64,000 nt of DNA from Ascarosepion bandense (GCA_037127315.1 JBBBDQ010000754.1:900001-964000), one strand, 5' to 3'; shown: positions 41,707-52,305, numbered from the stretch's first letter. The notes: a model not told the origin generated them from the sequence alone. Numbers and translations: made by a program.

Positions 41707-41830
41707 CTTTTTCGTAACAAAATTTATCGTAAAAAATCAGGCCGGTAGTAATATATAATGCCGTTTGATTATGAACAGAATATCTATTAAAATACGAGTA
41801 TTAATCAAAGATAATGTTCAAACAAATCAT
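41707..41830 (+). repeat. Fifth, partial 175-bp unit
   Basis: TTATCGTAAAAAATCAGGCC to GTTCAAACAAATCATTCC, more diverged than the other four. It shows that the insert split the array. Confidence 0.9.
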
Positions 41831-42267
41831 TCCATATATATATATATAGGCGTGTTCCGTTCCCTGTAAAATTGCTGATAATAAGTTGAACGTAGCCATG
41901 ATTTCCTTTTTTTGCAAGTGTTCGACGTCTGTCATCATCAACTGTGTGCCTTTTAATATTCGAATAATTATGAGGATAATTCATAACCCCCGAGAATTAG
42001 CTTAATTTTTATTTTTACCTGCCTGCTTTTAGTTTTTCTGAAAGAAGTAATTCTATATGTGTTACATTTCCTTTTGCCCAGTTAATGTACCTCGCTCTCT
42101 GCAAGCTCGAAACCGTCTTTGAAAATAACGAAAAGCTCGCATACAAGAAAAAATGTCACAACATTGTGTTTATCTTTACAGAACAGCCAGGCTTAACAAG
42201 TTATATAAACTAGTAATTAACACAAATTTCAGGCAATTCTTGATCACATACCCAGCAAGAACACCAA
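41831..42267. other. Unassigned stretch
   Basis: No gene seen. 41935-41970 on the minus strand has a faint TTGATGA/GAAC hammerhead-like remnant. Confidence 0.35.
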
Positions 42268-42644
42268 GACTTACAGCCATAACACGTTGAAGTCCAGTTC
42301 CGGTACGATCAGTGGGGATAAACAAGACGGGTCAGTAACTAGATGGGTAAACGCTTAGGAATACTAGATGCTGTAAGCTTGAATGTGCGGCCAGCATTGC
42401 TTACAGTGATTTCACGTTGAAAAATCGGTTTCTATACGATCAACAAAGTTAAGCAACGTCGAGACTGGTCAGTACGTAGATAGGTGAATGCTTAGAAATA
42501 CCAGATGTTGTAAGCTTGAATGTGAGGCCAGCATTGCTCACGGCCATATCACGTTGAAACAACGTTTTCATTTCAATCAGCGAAGTTAAGCAACGTCGAG
42601 ACAGAACAGTACCTACATAGATGATGGCTTGGTGCTCTAAGCTT
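42268..42644 (+). pseudogene. Three tandem 5S rRNA-like units
   Basis: Units at about 42269-42380, 42399-42517 and 42536-42644 each show the order TTACAGCCATAACACG-like start, AAGTTAAGCAACGTCGAGAC, GTCAGTACGTAGATAGGTGA and GTAAGCTT end. Spacers of ~18 bp (GAATGTGCGGCCAGCATT) separate them, far shorter than in genomic 5S clusters. A polymerase III internal control region is recognisable in the second unit. Substitutions make them pseudo-5S. Confidence 0.8.
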
Positions 42645-42805
42645 AGATCTGACGGTGGTATAATGAATAATAGCTCGGAATTGTTAATCAGAAAACCAAG
42701 TTTTAATTCTAGTTAGGTTCATTATATTGACTTGCACGCAAATACCTTTGGGAGATATATAAATCCACTTTTCCCTGCCGGCTATGAGTTAATTAGTAAG
42801 ACTGC
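42645..42805 (+). mobile_element. SINE-A-like body following the 5S units
   Basis: GACGGTGGTATAATGAATAA and TAATAGCTCGGAATTG correspond to the degenerate tRNA head. Then CACGCAAATACCTTTGGGAG and CCGGCTATGAGTTAATTAG follow as in SINE-A. Confidence 0.7.
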
Positions 42806-43029
42806 ATCATTAATTGATTATTCTCTCTCAAAACATTATTACAATCTAAAAAGAAAATTTGGCTTTAAATAAACTGTAAATGGTTGAGAAAGCGTAGAAA
42901 ATACGTATGAATCCAAAATAAATAATTCTCCTTACTTTTGCATATATTTCTCTTTCATATAAGTTTTTACAGATTTTGTAAACCTCCACAGGTTCACAAG
43001 TGAAATGATAAAACTGAGATTTAAGGTCA

Positions 43030-43140
43030 CATTCTTGTCGGGTTCGTTACAATCACGCAATTACCCTTGAGAAAAGTATAAATCCATCTCTTCTCTTCAC
43101 TCGATGGTCTGAACGTTGCTTAACATCGGTGAACGTACGG
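43030..43140. mobile_element. SINE-A scrap (+) next to 5S scrap (-)
   Basis: 43030-43105 has CACGCAATTACCCTTGAGAA of SINE-A. 43106-43135 in minus orientation reads CCGATGTTAAGCAACGTTCA, the 5S core. Confidence 0.6.
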
Positions 43141-43957
43141 GAATTTGCGTTTCAATGTGATGTATACGTCATGAGATATGCAAATAAACGTGGTCAAAGT
43201 GAGATGGTCAAAGTGCAAAAGTTTCTTAGATAAAGAAAAGACAAGATGTCTGATACCATATTTGACCAATTCCTTGAAACATGAGAAATTAAACAAGAAC
43301 AACGACGATATGCAAACTTTGTAAAAAAATAATTTGAAATTTTGAGGTTAAAAGTACAAAATGTTCCAAGACATCTTCAAAAAAAAAAAAAAACATTTGT
43401 CAATGGATATTGTAGCGAAGAAAACGGCGAATTACTTTGTCGAACCAAGCGGCAGCGAGTTACGTGTAATCTCCGACGGAAAATGTGGTAAAAAAAATTA
43501 AATAAAAATAGTAGGACAAAAAGAATTGCTATTAGCATTAGAAGCTATGCTAATGATCCTTTCCTCCCTGTGGGACGTGGACAATCAGAAAAATCGCTCA
43601 GTAAATTAAGTCCGTTGCTTTTGTTTACTGGGAGTTATAATAGTTGAAGCTTGGTGAGCGAAAGTGAGTTTTTGATGTTGCAAAGGAAAATTGGATTTTT
43701 ATATTCATTTTGGTTATTACGTGGTCACTAGACAAAAAAACAACAGATTTGAAATTGAACTTAGTGTTGGCACACAGATTTCTTACAAATATCTTTAATA
43801 CAGCATATCACAATGTTACAATGACAGGCATACCAAAGCTCTATAAAAATAGAAAGTATCTTAAGAAGAAACCTTAACAAGATCAGCTAAAACCAACACA
43901 ATTTCTACTTAACGGATTTCGGGTATTCAAACATTATCTATTCCTCTCTGTAGAAAC
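43141..43957. other. Unassigned stretch
   Basis: A poly-A run lies at 43379-43393. No gene or known repeat is recognised. Confidence 0.4.
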
Positions 43958-44675
43958 TACAAAACCTCCTACAGAAAGGTAGCAGAAGAGAGAGAGACAA
44001 GAAAGGACTACAAATAAACTGCAAGAAAACCGAATGCATAGTCATCAGAAAAATGGCAGCCAAAATGCCAAATACATTTGGGTATACTAAAATCAAGCAG
44101 GTTCAGAAATATAAATACCTTGGAAGTGTTTTAACAGAAAACGGAAAGTTCGACACAGAGATCCGAAGGCGAATTGTCATGGCGAAAGAAGCATTCCAGA
44201 AGTTGAGTAAAGTATTAAGAAACAGGACAATTTCGCTAGAAAAAAAGAAGACAGTACAGCGAGTGTTGGACAATATCTTCAAAGATGGAAGAAAAACTTG
44301 AAGCAGCTGAAATGTGGTTTTACAGAAGGATGCTGCGAATATCATGGATCGAGCATGGGAGCAAATATGAGGTTTTGGAAAGGATGGAAATGAAAAATAA
44401 ATTAATATTGAGCATCAGGAAGATACAGCTGAAGTTCCTGGGACATGCAATGAGGAAAGAGGGCTTGGAGAATCTGATACTAACAGGCCAGATAAAGGGG
44501 AAAAAGAGACAGGATAAAGCAGCGGATACCATATTTAAAGGACCTGATCAGGTGGAGGACGGAACGAGGGTTGCGTGATGTAACAGGAGAAAGCGTGCGA
44601 AGAGCCACCAGTGATAGAGAAATGTGGAAAACCATGATCGCCTACGTCCTCAAAAGAAGAAGAAAAATAAGAAGA
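43958..44675 (+). pseudogene. LINE-B (RTE-like) C-terminal region
   Basis: DNA for [13 protein letters not shown] (44010-44050), then frame 44053-44250 with [20 protein letters not shown] and MAKEAFQKLSKVLRNRTISL. A ~60-bp deletion at about 44250 removes [12 protein letters not shown]. The next frame (44285-44578) reads [20 protein letters not shown] and MRKEGLENLILTGQIKGKKR. It ends with an A/G-rich GAAGAAG tail. Dead copy. Confidence 0.85.
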
Positions 44676-45395
44676 AGAACTTACAAACCATTTACAACAT
44701 ATCTTTTGGAAAATGAAGAAGCAACAAGCAAGTAACCGAGTGAATATAACGTTTGTTTCAATAATTATCGGTTTACCTGGTACACACCTGGAGAATATTG
44801 CATAAAGAATTGAAGACATAGAAATCCGATTAGAAAAAAGAAAACAACAAAGCCAATTTAGTTTTCCTCACGTTGAAAGCGCTCGCCTGGAGATTTGCAC
44901 GTTTTAATTATTTAGAAGTTAGAATATTCGTTGTATCTTCAACCACGAAAAATATAATGCCAAAGAATAAACTTGCAATCTGATGAATTGATCGTCTGGG
45001 TTACCGCATGTGTGACATATTTATATACATATCTCTTCATCTATTGCATCTCACCTTTTTTCATTTCGGAATAAATCTTAATTGGTATGAAGAATGTCGC
45101 AATCTTTGTGTCATGATTGAAAACGATCTCTTTTCTTGCATCTGTCGGTTATCCTCATCAAAATTAGGAGACTTCAGAAGAGCCATTAATTTTACAAACG
45201 TGTTGGGAATAGCGAACTTAACTTTCTATGGCTGATGTTTTGATCACAATGTTTCAGCCGTGCTATGGTACAGCCTTCTTCGGTGATTTAATTCATTAGG
45301 ATTATAACATCTTTACAATTTGATGATGCAACAATTGTAGTTAATATGCAAACGTAACGTTGTTTAAAAATTGAATATATTCAACACTTAGCCGC
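44676..45395. other. Unassigned; hammerhead-like remnant
   Basis: No gene. On the minus strand at 45238-45290, CCGAAGA, a GGCTGT...GCACGGCT stem and GAAACATTGTG occur in hammerhead order. Confidence 0.35.
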
Positions 45396-45905
45396 AATTA
45401 AAATTCATAACAATAGAAAACCAATCCCTCACTTTAAGCCCATTAGAAGCTTTACTTATGTTTCCAAATATTATCTTCATTCAGTCAGTTAAGTGCCATA
45501 CGTGATACACGCTTTGGGCGATCATGTCTCGAAAGAGATATGACTGACTGGGCAGAAGATTATCCCGCAGTAGGTTGCCATTGCTTTCTGCGGTAGACTG
45601 GTTGTCAGCCAAGGCTATAGAACCCAATCTGTCCTGTTATTTGACTCATAGCTAGAGGAGGAAGAGATGTATTATATGATTAAGTAGTAATATGTGGGGG
45701 ATCAGTTTATTACTTCATAATAATATAAAAGTGATCCCCCACTTCATGCCCAGTAGAAGCCTTAATCATGATTCCAGCTATTATATTCAGTCAGTCAGTT
45801 AAGTGCCATACGTGATACACGCTTGGGCGATCATGTCTCGAAAGAGATATGACTGACTAGGCAGAAGATTATCACGCAGTAGGTTGCCATTGCTTTCTGC
45901 GAATT
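45396..45905 (-). mobile_element. SINE-A dimer joined by the conserved hairpin
   Basis: From plus-strand left: half hairpin (45400-45460), SINE body (45480-45690), hairpin (45693-45742), second SINE body (45782-45902, broken off at GCTTTCTGCG). Both bodies have CATGTCTC-GAAA-GAGATATG and CCATACGTGATACACGC. No tRNA head is present in either. Confidence 0.85.
45693..45742 (-). repeat. Hairpin linker, GTGGGGGATC family
   Basis: GTGGGGGATCA (from 45694) pairs with GTGATCCCCCAC (45731-45742); GCCCAGTAGAAGCC follows. Confidence 0.9.
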
Positions 45906-46080
45906 TTGGTCAATATACCTGTTAAAAACGAAATGTCAGGGTTAATTTAATTTGTACGTAATTTAGATGATAATTTATGTATCTCTACTTTGTCTTCTCT
46001 TTTTCTTTTTCCTTTTTTCTTCTTTCTTTTTTACTTGACATTTTCTGGATAATTTTGACCCTTTCATTTTTGCATGAAAT

Positions 46081-46135
46081 TGGTCTGACGAGCGCTCGAT
46101 AAGAGAGATGCGAAATATTATATTACCTATGGATT
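46081..46135 (+). ncRNA. Hammerhead ribozyme motif, family II
   Basis: CTGACGA at 46085-46091, GAAA at 46112-46115 and stem III ATA/TAT before T46124. Stem I is GGT/ACC. Stem II is poorly paired. Confidence 0.5.
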
Positions 46136-46205
46136 TATGAAAGCATCCAACTTATGTTCTTTATCATACTTTGTTAAATGGAATTTAACTCAGCAAGTAC
46201 CAAGG

Positions 46206-46206
<1 letters not shown>

Positions 46207-46240
<34 letters not shown>
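46207..46240 (+). repeat. (TA)n tract
   Basis: Pure TA run. Confidence 0.95.
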
Positions 46241-46245
<5 letters not shown>

Positions 46246-46372
46246 GCTCTGTAATTTTAATTACATTGAGCTCTCCTCCTGTATCATTTTTTATTATAAA
46301 AATTGAATATTAATTAGGATCAGGTTTTGGGATTTAACTTCCTACTTTTCCGTTTTGGATATAAGTATTTTA
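46241..46372 (+). repeat. TA-flanked short repeat, copy 1
   Basis: TATTAGCTCTGTAATTTTAA, GAGCTCTCCTCCTGTATC and AACTTCCTACTTTTCCGTTT recur inverted at 48132-48240. Both copies touch TA tracts. Confidence 0.75.
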
Positions 46373-46377
46373 ATAAA

Positions 46378-46400
46378 ATATATATATATATAAGCATATG

Positions 46401-46439
<39 letters not shown>

Positions 46440-46446
46440 GTGTGTG
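46378..46446 (+). repeat. (TA)n(CA)n(TA)n(TG)n microsatellite
   Basis: Alternating dinucleotide blocks. Confidence 0.9.
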
Positions 46447-46607
46447 TTTCTAGTTTTCGAAATAGTTTTCGAAATAGTCTCGATCTATTAACATGTTGAA
46501 TTTCAATCTTCTTTCAGCTTCCATTGACACGGAAGCAGAGGCATTTCTTCAAGCTAATCAAACAACTGATCAGTTCCCACCTCATTCACACTCTGTAGAA
46601 TTTTGTA

Positions 46608-46887
46608 GCTGTTAGTCAAGTGCCATACGTGAAACACGCTTGGGCGATCATATCTCAAAAAAGACATGACTGACTGGACTGAAGATTATCCCGCAGTAGG
46701 TTGCCATTGTTTTTTGCGGTAGCTGGTTGCCAGCCAAGCCTATAAAACCCAATCTATTCTGTTATTTAACCCATAACTGGAGGAAACCGACGGATTAATA
46801 ACTTTCCCAAGGGTATTTGTGCGTAAGTGAAAGCAATGAATTTAACAGGAATTCTCCCAGATTTCTCGTTCCACCACAACGCACACC
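46608..46887 (-). mobile_element. SINE-A with partly deleted head
   Basis: The body is intact (GCCATACGTGAAACACGC to GGTATTTGTGCGTAAGTG), but the head between the B box and A box is shortened (CCACCACAACGCACACCC). Confidence 0.8.
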
Positions 46888-47729
46888 CTCCACCACAACG
46901 CGCATTTGTAGCTGTACACTGCAGAAAAATGCAATCATCAACGCGAACAGAAAACTTCGGCAAGGGGAGACAACCAAAAAAAAAGAGAAAGAAAAATATA
47001 ATAGATAAAATTAAAAATAAAAAAATGTGAAGGTATAGAAAAGCGAACAAAAAATAATAATAGCTTTCCGACGAAGACTGTTAGAAAAAACATTCGATGA
47101 TGAAAATATCAGACATAAACTTCTTAGATCTGATTAAAAATCCTTGGCTAACGCATTGAAGCTAGTTTAATTTAGGTTAACAAAACCAAGTCAGGTAGAA
47201 AACATTTTGAATTTACTTCAAGACGAAAATCAGATTTACTATTCAATCGTTGCTTCCTAAACAGGAAGATTTAAAATGTTAATCACCTGCAATATTTTTC
47301 TAGAACTTTACACAGAATAATCCTCATCAGTTGGTAACGCTCGAATTATTTCCCATTCATTGAAGTATTTTCATTATTAATAACAGAGTAAATTTTTCGA
47401 TCACATGAGTGAAATAATTTGCTATACTTAGTGCAAGCAATAGCAATATAGTACAGCTTTATCTTGATAACAAGTCGGTATAAACCAAGGCATAGACAGC
47501 CAAACGAGAACTAGCTAACCCCTTGGTTTAAATAGTGGTCTTTTCTTAATATCCAAGAGATTATTCAGATCGAGAGGGTCCTGAAGAAAAATTCAGAATC
47601 GCAAGAGCCGAAATATTTAACACCAACAGCAAAATTGCAGAAATTAGTCAGAAGCTAAATAATATGCCCAATAATTACTCATTTAAATTAAAAGAGTCCC
47701 TTAGACATCCAAGCAACTATTTTACTCTT

Positions 47730-47731
<2 letters not shown>
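46888..47731. other. Unassigned stretch
   Basis: AT-rich; no gene or known repeat. Confidence 0.4.

Positions 47732-47766
<35 letters not shown>
47732..47766 (+). repeat. (TA)n tract
   Basis: TA run at the 3' side of SINE-B. Confidence 0.95.
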
Positions 47767-47770
<4 letters not shown>

Positions 47771-48085
47771 CATCCGCAGACAGATCTGTTTCGCTGTATC
47801 ACAGCTCCTCAGTATGGTTAGACTCCGATTGCTTTTTAACCCAGGATTGAAACCCGACCGAATTGGCGTCAGTTGGCGATTCTAACTCTGGGCTATGGGC
47901 GTTCGGTGGAAGCGGGCAGACCTTTTAAGCGCGTATATTATCATTATACGCGCCCAATAGCCAGTGTGCTCTAATTCTTTTTACTGAATAAGCGATGCGT
48001 ACATGCCAGAGTAGTTACTGTTTTTCAAAGTCTACCATTCTTCCAGAGTGCTCAATCAGGGTGCTCAATCAGGGTGTGAGAGCGT

Positions 48086-48087
<2 letters not shown>
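47767..48087 (-). mobile_element. SINE-B with best-preserved hammerhead
   Basis: On the minus strand the element starts CCTGATTGAGCACCCTGATT (a duplicated 16-mer), passes CATGTACGCATCGCTTATTC, the tRNA-like head (CCCATAGCCCAGAGTTAGAA; GGTTTCAATCCTGGG) and ends with the hammerhead. TA tracts border both ends. Confidence 0.85.
47768..47820 (-). ncRNA. Hammerhead ribozyme motif with intact core
   Basis: On the minus strand: CTGAGGA (47806-47812), stem II GCTGT/ACAGC with loop GAT (47793-47805), GAAA (47789-47792), stem III ACAG/CTGT (47780-47789), then C47779, giving a GUC site. Stem I TGCGG/CCATA pairs partly. Confidence 0.75.

Positions 48088-48131
<44 letters not shown>
48088..48131 (+). repeat. 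(TA)n tract
   Basis: Pure TA run. Confidence 0.95.
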
Positions 48132-48134
<3 letters not shown>

Positions 48135-48240
48135 AGATCACTTAATTCAAACGGAAAAGTAGGAAGGTAAATCCCAAAAACCTTAATATTAAAGGTACAG
48201 GAGGAGAGCACAATGTATTTAAAATTACAGAGCTAATATA
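48132..48240 (-). repeat. TA-flanked short repeat, copy 2
   Basis: AACGGAAAAGTAGGAAGGTA to TACAGAGCTAATATAAG, inverse of 46241-46372. Confidence 0.75.
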
Positions 48241-48506
48241 AGATAAAATAAATTTTCAACATTCAAAATTGCTGAATGAACATTTCAACACGAAATCCGT
48301 AAGAAAGATATCACATCTCCTCAGCAACAGTTCAATCCTTCAAAAAAATGAAGGATTTTTAAAGGATTGAAACAAATCCTTAAAAAAACGAAGGATTTTT
48401 GAAGGATTGTACTGTTGTTGAGGAGACGTGATATCCTTCTTAGGGATTTCATGTTGACATGTTATTCAACAATTTTGAATGTTGAAAATTTATTTCATTT
48501 TATATA
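48241..48506. mobile_element. Foldback element, ~100-bp arms
   Basis: Left arm ATTTTCAACATTCAAAATTG (48252) to ATATCACATCTCCTCAGCAA is mirrored by TTGTTGAGGAGACGTGATAT to CAATTTTGAATGTTGAAAAT (about 48414-48492). The centre has four GGATT(T)/AATCC repeats. There is no frame. Confidence 0.85.
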
Positions 48507-48529
48507 TATCTATCTATATATATATATAT

Positions 48530-50340
48530 GGAGACGAAATTAACGCCAAGACATGGAAGAGAATACAGAAAACTACACGGAGAAATAAGGAACAAATGCA
48601 AACAGGCTAAAGAGGAATGGCTCAACAACAAATGCGCAGATGTAGAGAGACTGAGCAGGACCAACAAAGCAGACATGCGTAAAGAGATAAAGGAACTGAC
48701 GGGACCAAAAAACCTGCTCCTCAACAGGATGCATAAAATCCAAAGATGGAAAGATAATATTGGAGAAAGAAGAAATACTCCAACGACAGGAAGATTATAT
48801 AAAATATCTTTTCCACGACAGGAGAGAGTAACCGAGAATACACAAGAATGACGGACCGGAAATATTAAAGTCCGAAGTGGAAGCTGCAATCGCTGAACTG
48901 GACAGAAACAAAGCAGCTGGTCATGGCGGCATTGTAAGAGAGGTGCTGATAGCACTGGGAAAATTCTGCATAGAGAAAATAACAGAAATAATAAATGAAA
49001 TTTATAATACTGACACAATGCCAGACAACCTATGCAAGTCGATTTTATAGCACTGCCGAAGAAGCCAGGTGCAAACGAGTGTGTATTACACCGAACTATC
49101 AACATTAGTTCACATTACAAAACTGATTGTCCAAATCCTGATGAATAGAGCAAAGAGCAGAATCATGACAGGAACAGTGCGATTTCATCAAAAACACTGG
49201 AAGAAGGAACGCCATATTTATGATTAGGATGCTCTTCGAAAGGGCAATAAAAATGAAGAAGGACTTGTACTTTTGTTTTATTGATTATGCAAAGGCATTC
49301 TACAAAATATGCCACAAAGAATTGATGAAGATGCTCAGCAGCCTCAACATATTTGGGAAAAACTTTAGAGTAATCAAGAATCTCTACTGGCATCAAAATG
49401 CCTGTATACGGACAGGTAATGAAGTCAGCAGATTTGCAAAGATAGAAAGGGACATAAGACACTGATGTATCTTTTCACAGTATCTGTTCAACTTATACAG
49501 CGAGATTATTTTGAAGAACCTAGATGCTATGCCAGGATTTGTAATCGGAGGCCAGAATTTGAACAACATAAGATACGCAGATGATACAGTGCTGATTACA
49601 GACACGGAAAGGAAGCTACAAGACCTCATACAGAAGGTAGCAGAAGAGAGTGCCAAGAAAAGACTACAAATAAACTGCAAGAAATCTGAATGCATGGTCA
49701 TCAGCAAAAAGAGCAACCCAAATGCCAAATACAGGTGGGGGGAGGGGGGTGCTAGAATCAAGCATGGATAAAAATTTAAATACTTAGGAAGTGTTCTAAC
49801 AGGAGACGGAATGTGCGACACAGAGATCCGAAGACGAATTGGCATGGCAACGGACGCGTTCCGGAATCTGAGTAAAATACTAAGTCACAGGCAAATTTCA
49901 CTAGAAACAAATAAGAGAGGGCAAGATTGTTATGTGATGTAAGTTCTTCAATATATCAGTGAATGTTGGATAATATTATCAAGGATGAAGGAAAAACTTG
50001 AAACAGCGGAAATGTGGTTTTACAGAATGATGGTGTGGATATCATGGACTGAACATGCAAGTAACGATGAGGTGTTGGAAAGAATGGCAACAAAAAGGAA
50101 ATTAATACTGAGCATTAGGTAGCGACAACTGAAATTCCTGGGAGACGCAATGAGGAAAGAGGGCTTAGAGAACCTGATACGAACAGGCCAGATAGAGGGA
50201 ACAAGAGACAGGGTAAAGCAGCGGATAACATATTTAAAGGACCAGACCAGGTGGATGACGAAACGAGGGTTGACAGTGTAACAGGAGAAAGCGTGCTAAG
50301 TGCAACCAGAGATAGGGAGACGTGGAAAGCTATGATCCTG
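48530..50340 (+). pseudogene. LINE-B (RTE-like) RT, second long copy, many lesions
   Basis: Coding landmarks in order: PRHGREYRKLHGEIRNKCKQ and EEWLNNKCADVERLSR (48547-48660), a KAAGHGGI region in place of KAPGPDG (48910), [20 protein letters not shown] (first catalytic motif altered: AFD to AFY), and [14 protein letters not shown] (49561-49602). Then come a missense-rich linker with a G run (49737-49748) and EMWFYRMMVWISW. At least four frameshifts and several stops. It lacks the 3' tip and GAA tail, stopping at GAAAGCTATGATCCTGAATT where an opposite-strand copy begins. Confidence 0.85.
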
Positions 50341-50344
50341 AATT

Positions 50345-50765
50345 CGGTTATTTTGCAGTTTATTTCAATTCTTTTTTGTCATTCTCTTCAGCTACCTCTT
50401 GTAGGAGGTCTTGTAGTTTTTTTCCGTGTCTTCTAACTTCACTGTATCATTTGCGTAATTTATGGTGATTAAATTGTGGCCTCCGATCACGAATCCTAGC
50501 GTAACTTCTAGGGTTCTCAGTATAGTCTCGCTGTACAAGTTGAATAGATCCGGTGAAAAGACACAGCCTTGTCTTACGCCCCTTTTCATCTTTATATATC
50601 TGCTGAATTCGTTACCTATACGTATGCAGGCAGTTTACTGGCAGTAGAGATTCTTGATTACTTATTTCTTATGTCTTTCCCAAATATGTCGAGGCTGCCG
50701 AGCATCTCCATCAATTCTTTGTGGCATATTATGTCAAACGTCTTTGCCTAATCCATAAAACGCGA
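50345..50765 (-). pseudogene. LINE-B (RTE-like) RT core fragment
   Basis: The frame 50589-50392 gives [20 protein letters not shown] and GFVIGGHNLITINYANDTVK: motif B is intact and YADD has become YAND. Upstream sequence to 50765 encodes the motif A region (DKAKTFD-like). It faces the preceding plus-strand copy head on. Confidence 0.8.
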
Positions 50766-52305
50766 AGGAAAAACCAGGTTTAAGACTGCCTCACCACGGT
50801 GTAGAATTATATATTTATATATATCTTACAAAATCATGACAAGTCAAAGGTATGTGACGAAAAAAAGAAATTGCTGGTATTTCAGTAGCATGCTAATATT
50901 GGTGATCTCTTATCTTCACGAGACAATCGTTTGTTCAATTTGCAGCTCACTGGATTTGGACGGATTGTCTCTTGCAATATCTCGGGTGGCAGGCTATTTC
51001 AGCTAGATCGCATCAATTTATCGCTAGTCCCCGTATCACTGAATTTCGTTTTCCGCGTCAGTTTTATTAAAAAGGCACAAAACCAGGGTGTTGAAGTTTG
51101 GTACTGGATTTCTATTTCCCCTTTCCTATAAACGTCTTAGCATTTCTAAATTTAGTATCATTTAACCATTTCGACTTTTAATAGAAAAGAAAAAACTTAA
51201 TCTCTGTTATCATCTGTCTGTTCCTACCAGCTACCCTGGTGATCAGTAAACAGGAAAACTACAGGGCCAAATTTTAACCTAGGGTCACAGATTGTCAAAC
51301 CCCAATGAAATATTTTGATTAACTAGCTTTGATAAATTCGCTCTATTCCCCCGACAAAAACAATTTTACACTCATTATATCTTTGAACCTGTATTTTCCA
51401 CTTTTTATCACTTCGGCTACTATTCCCGACAAAAATAACCGTATTCTCCATTTTTAGAGAAATATTTTCTTATTTTTAAAATCACTTCAAATTAAAACTA
51501 GCCATCTGGAAATAAGGTTACAGCTGCGCATCATTGTTAATTCCTTTATTTAAGGTAAAAATAGAAATCGATTACACCCTGTCACTCCAGTGTGTCTAAA
51601 ACTGTCTGCATGATGAAAGAAAGTAAGTAAAGCAGTTGTTTCAATTAATTTGCACAAGAGTGTACATATATATTGTTCTCATCACATTGCTTTTACAGGT
51701 GAATTCGAAATAACATATATGCTTATTTCAAACAAACGAACATTTAATTCAAACAGAGGTATATTTATTCAACAGCTCTGTACTTTTCTTCAAATTTATG
51801 CAAAAGATATACAAAGTTTACAAAAAAAGATCTTAACTGATTTCAATTTTAAATAGTCATTTGAATGTTTTAACATGAATTTTGGAAATCGTTTGAAGTA
51901 ACTTATTTTAATGCCAGAATTTTCACCAATAGTATATGGAAGCAGATAAAACCGCATCTGTGTTAATTTGCCCAAAGTATGGTACAAGAATACGTACGTT
52001 GAGCACTCAAAATGAATGAATGAATACGCTTCAATAGTACATTTCTGTTTGACTAGGTTGTTTTATATTAGATAACAGCAAGTGCAGATGAATTTACATC
52101 AACACAATATAGTTGTAGATAACAACCCAGCGAAGATCAAACTCGTAAAATTAGTGAATTATTATTTCAACTTCAAACTTAAACCTAAAATCTACGCCCT
52201 TTAATTACTTACCTTAATTTCGCAAAAAGCTAACTGCTTGAATCGACTTATGAGGATCAAGCTCACCACTGAATAGTAATGATTAATCCGACTGCCTAGT
52301 ACAAG
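50766..52305. other. Longest stretch without a recognised repeat
   Basis: About 1.5 kb of ordinary AT-rich DNA. No frame has a recognisable domain, and no microsatellite is present. It could be intronic or intergenic host DNA. Confidence 0.4.
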
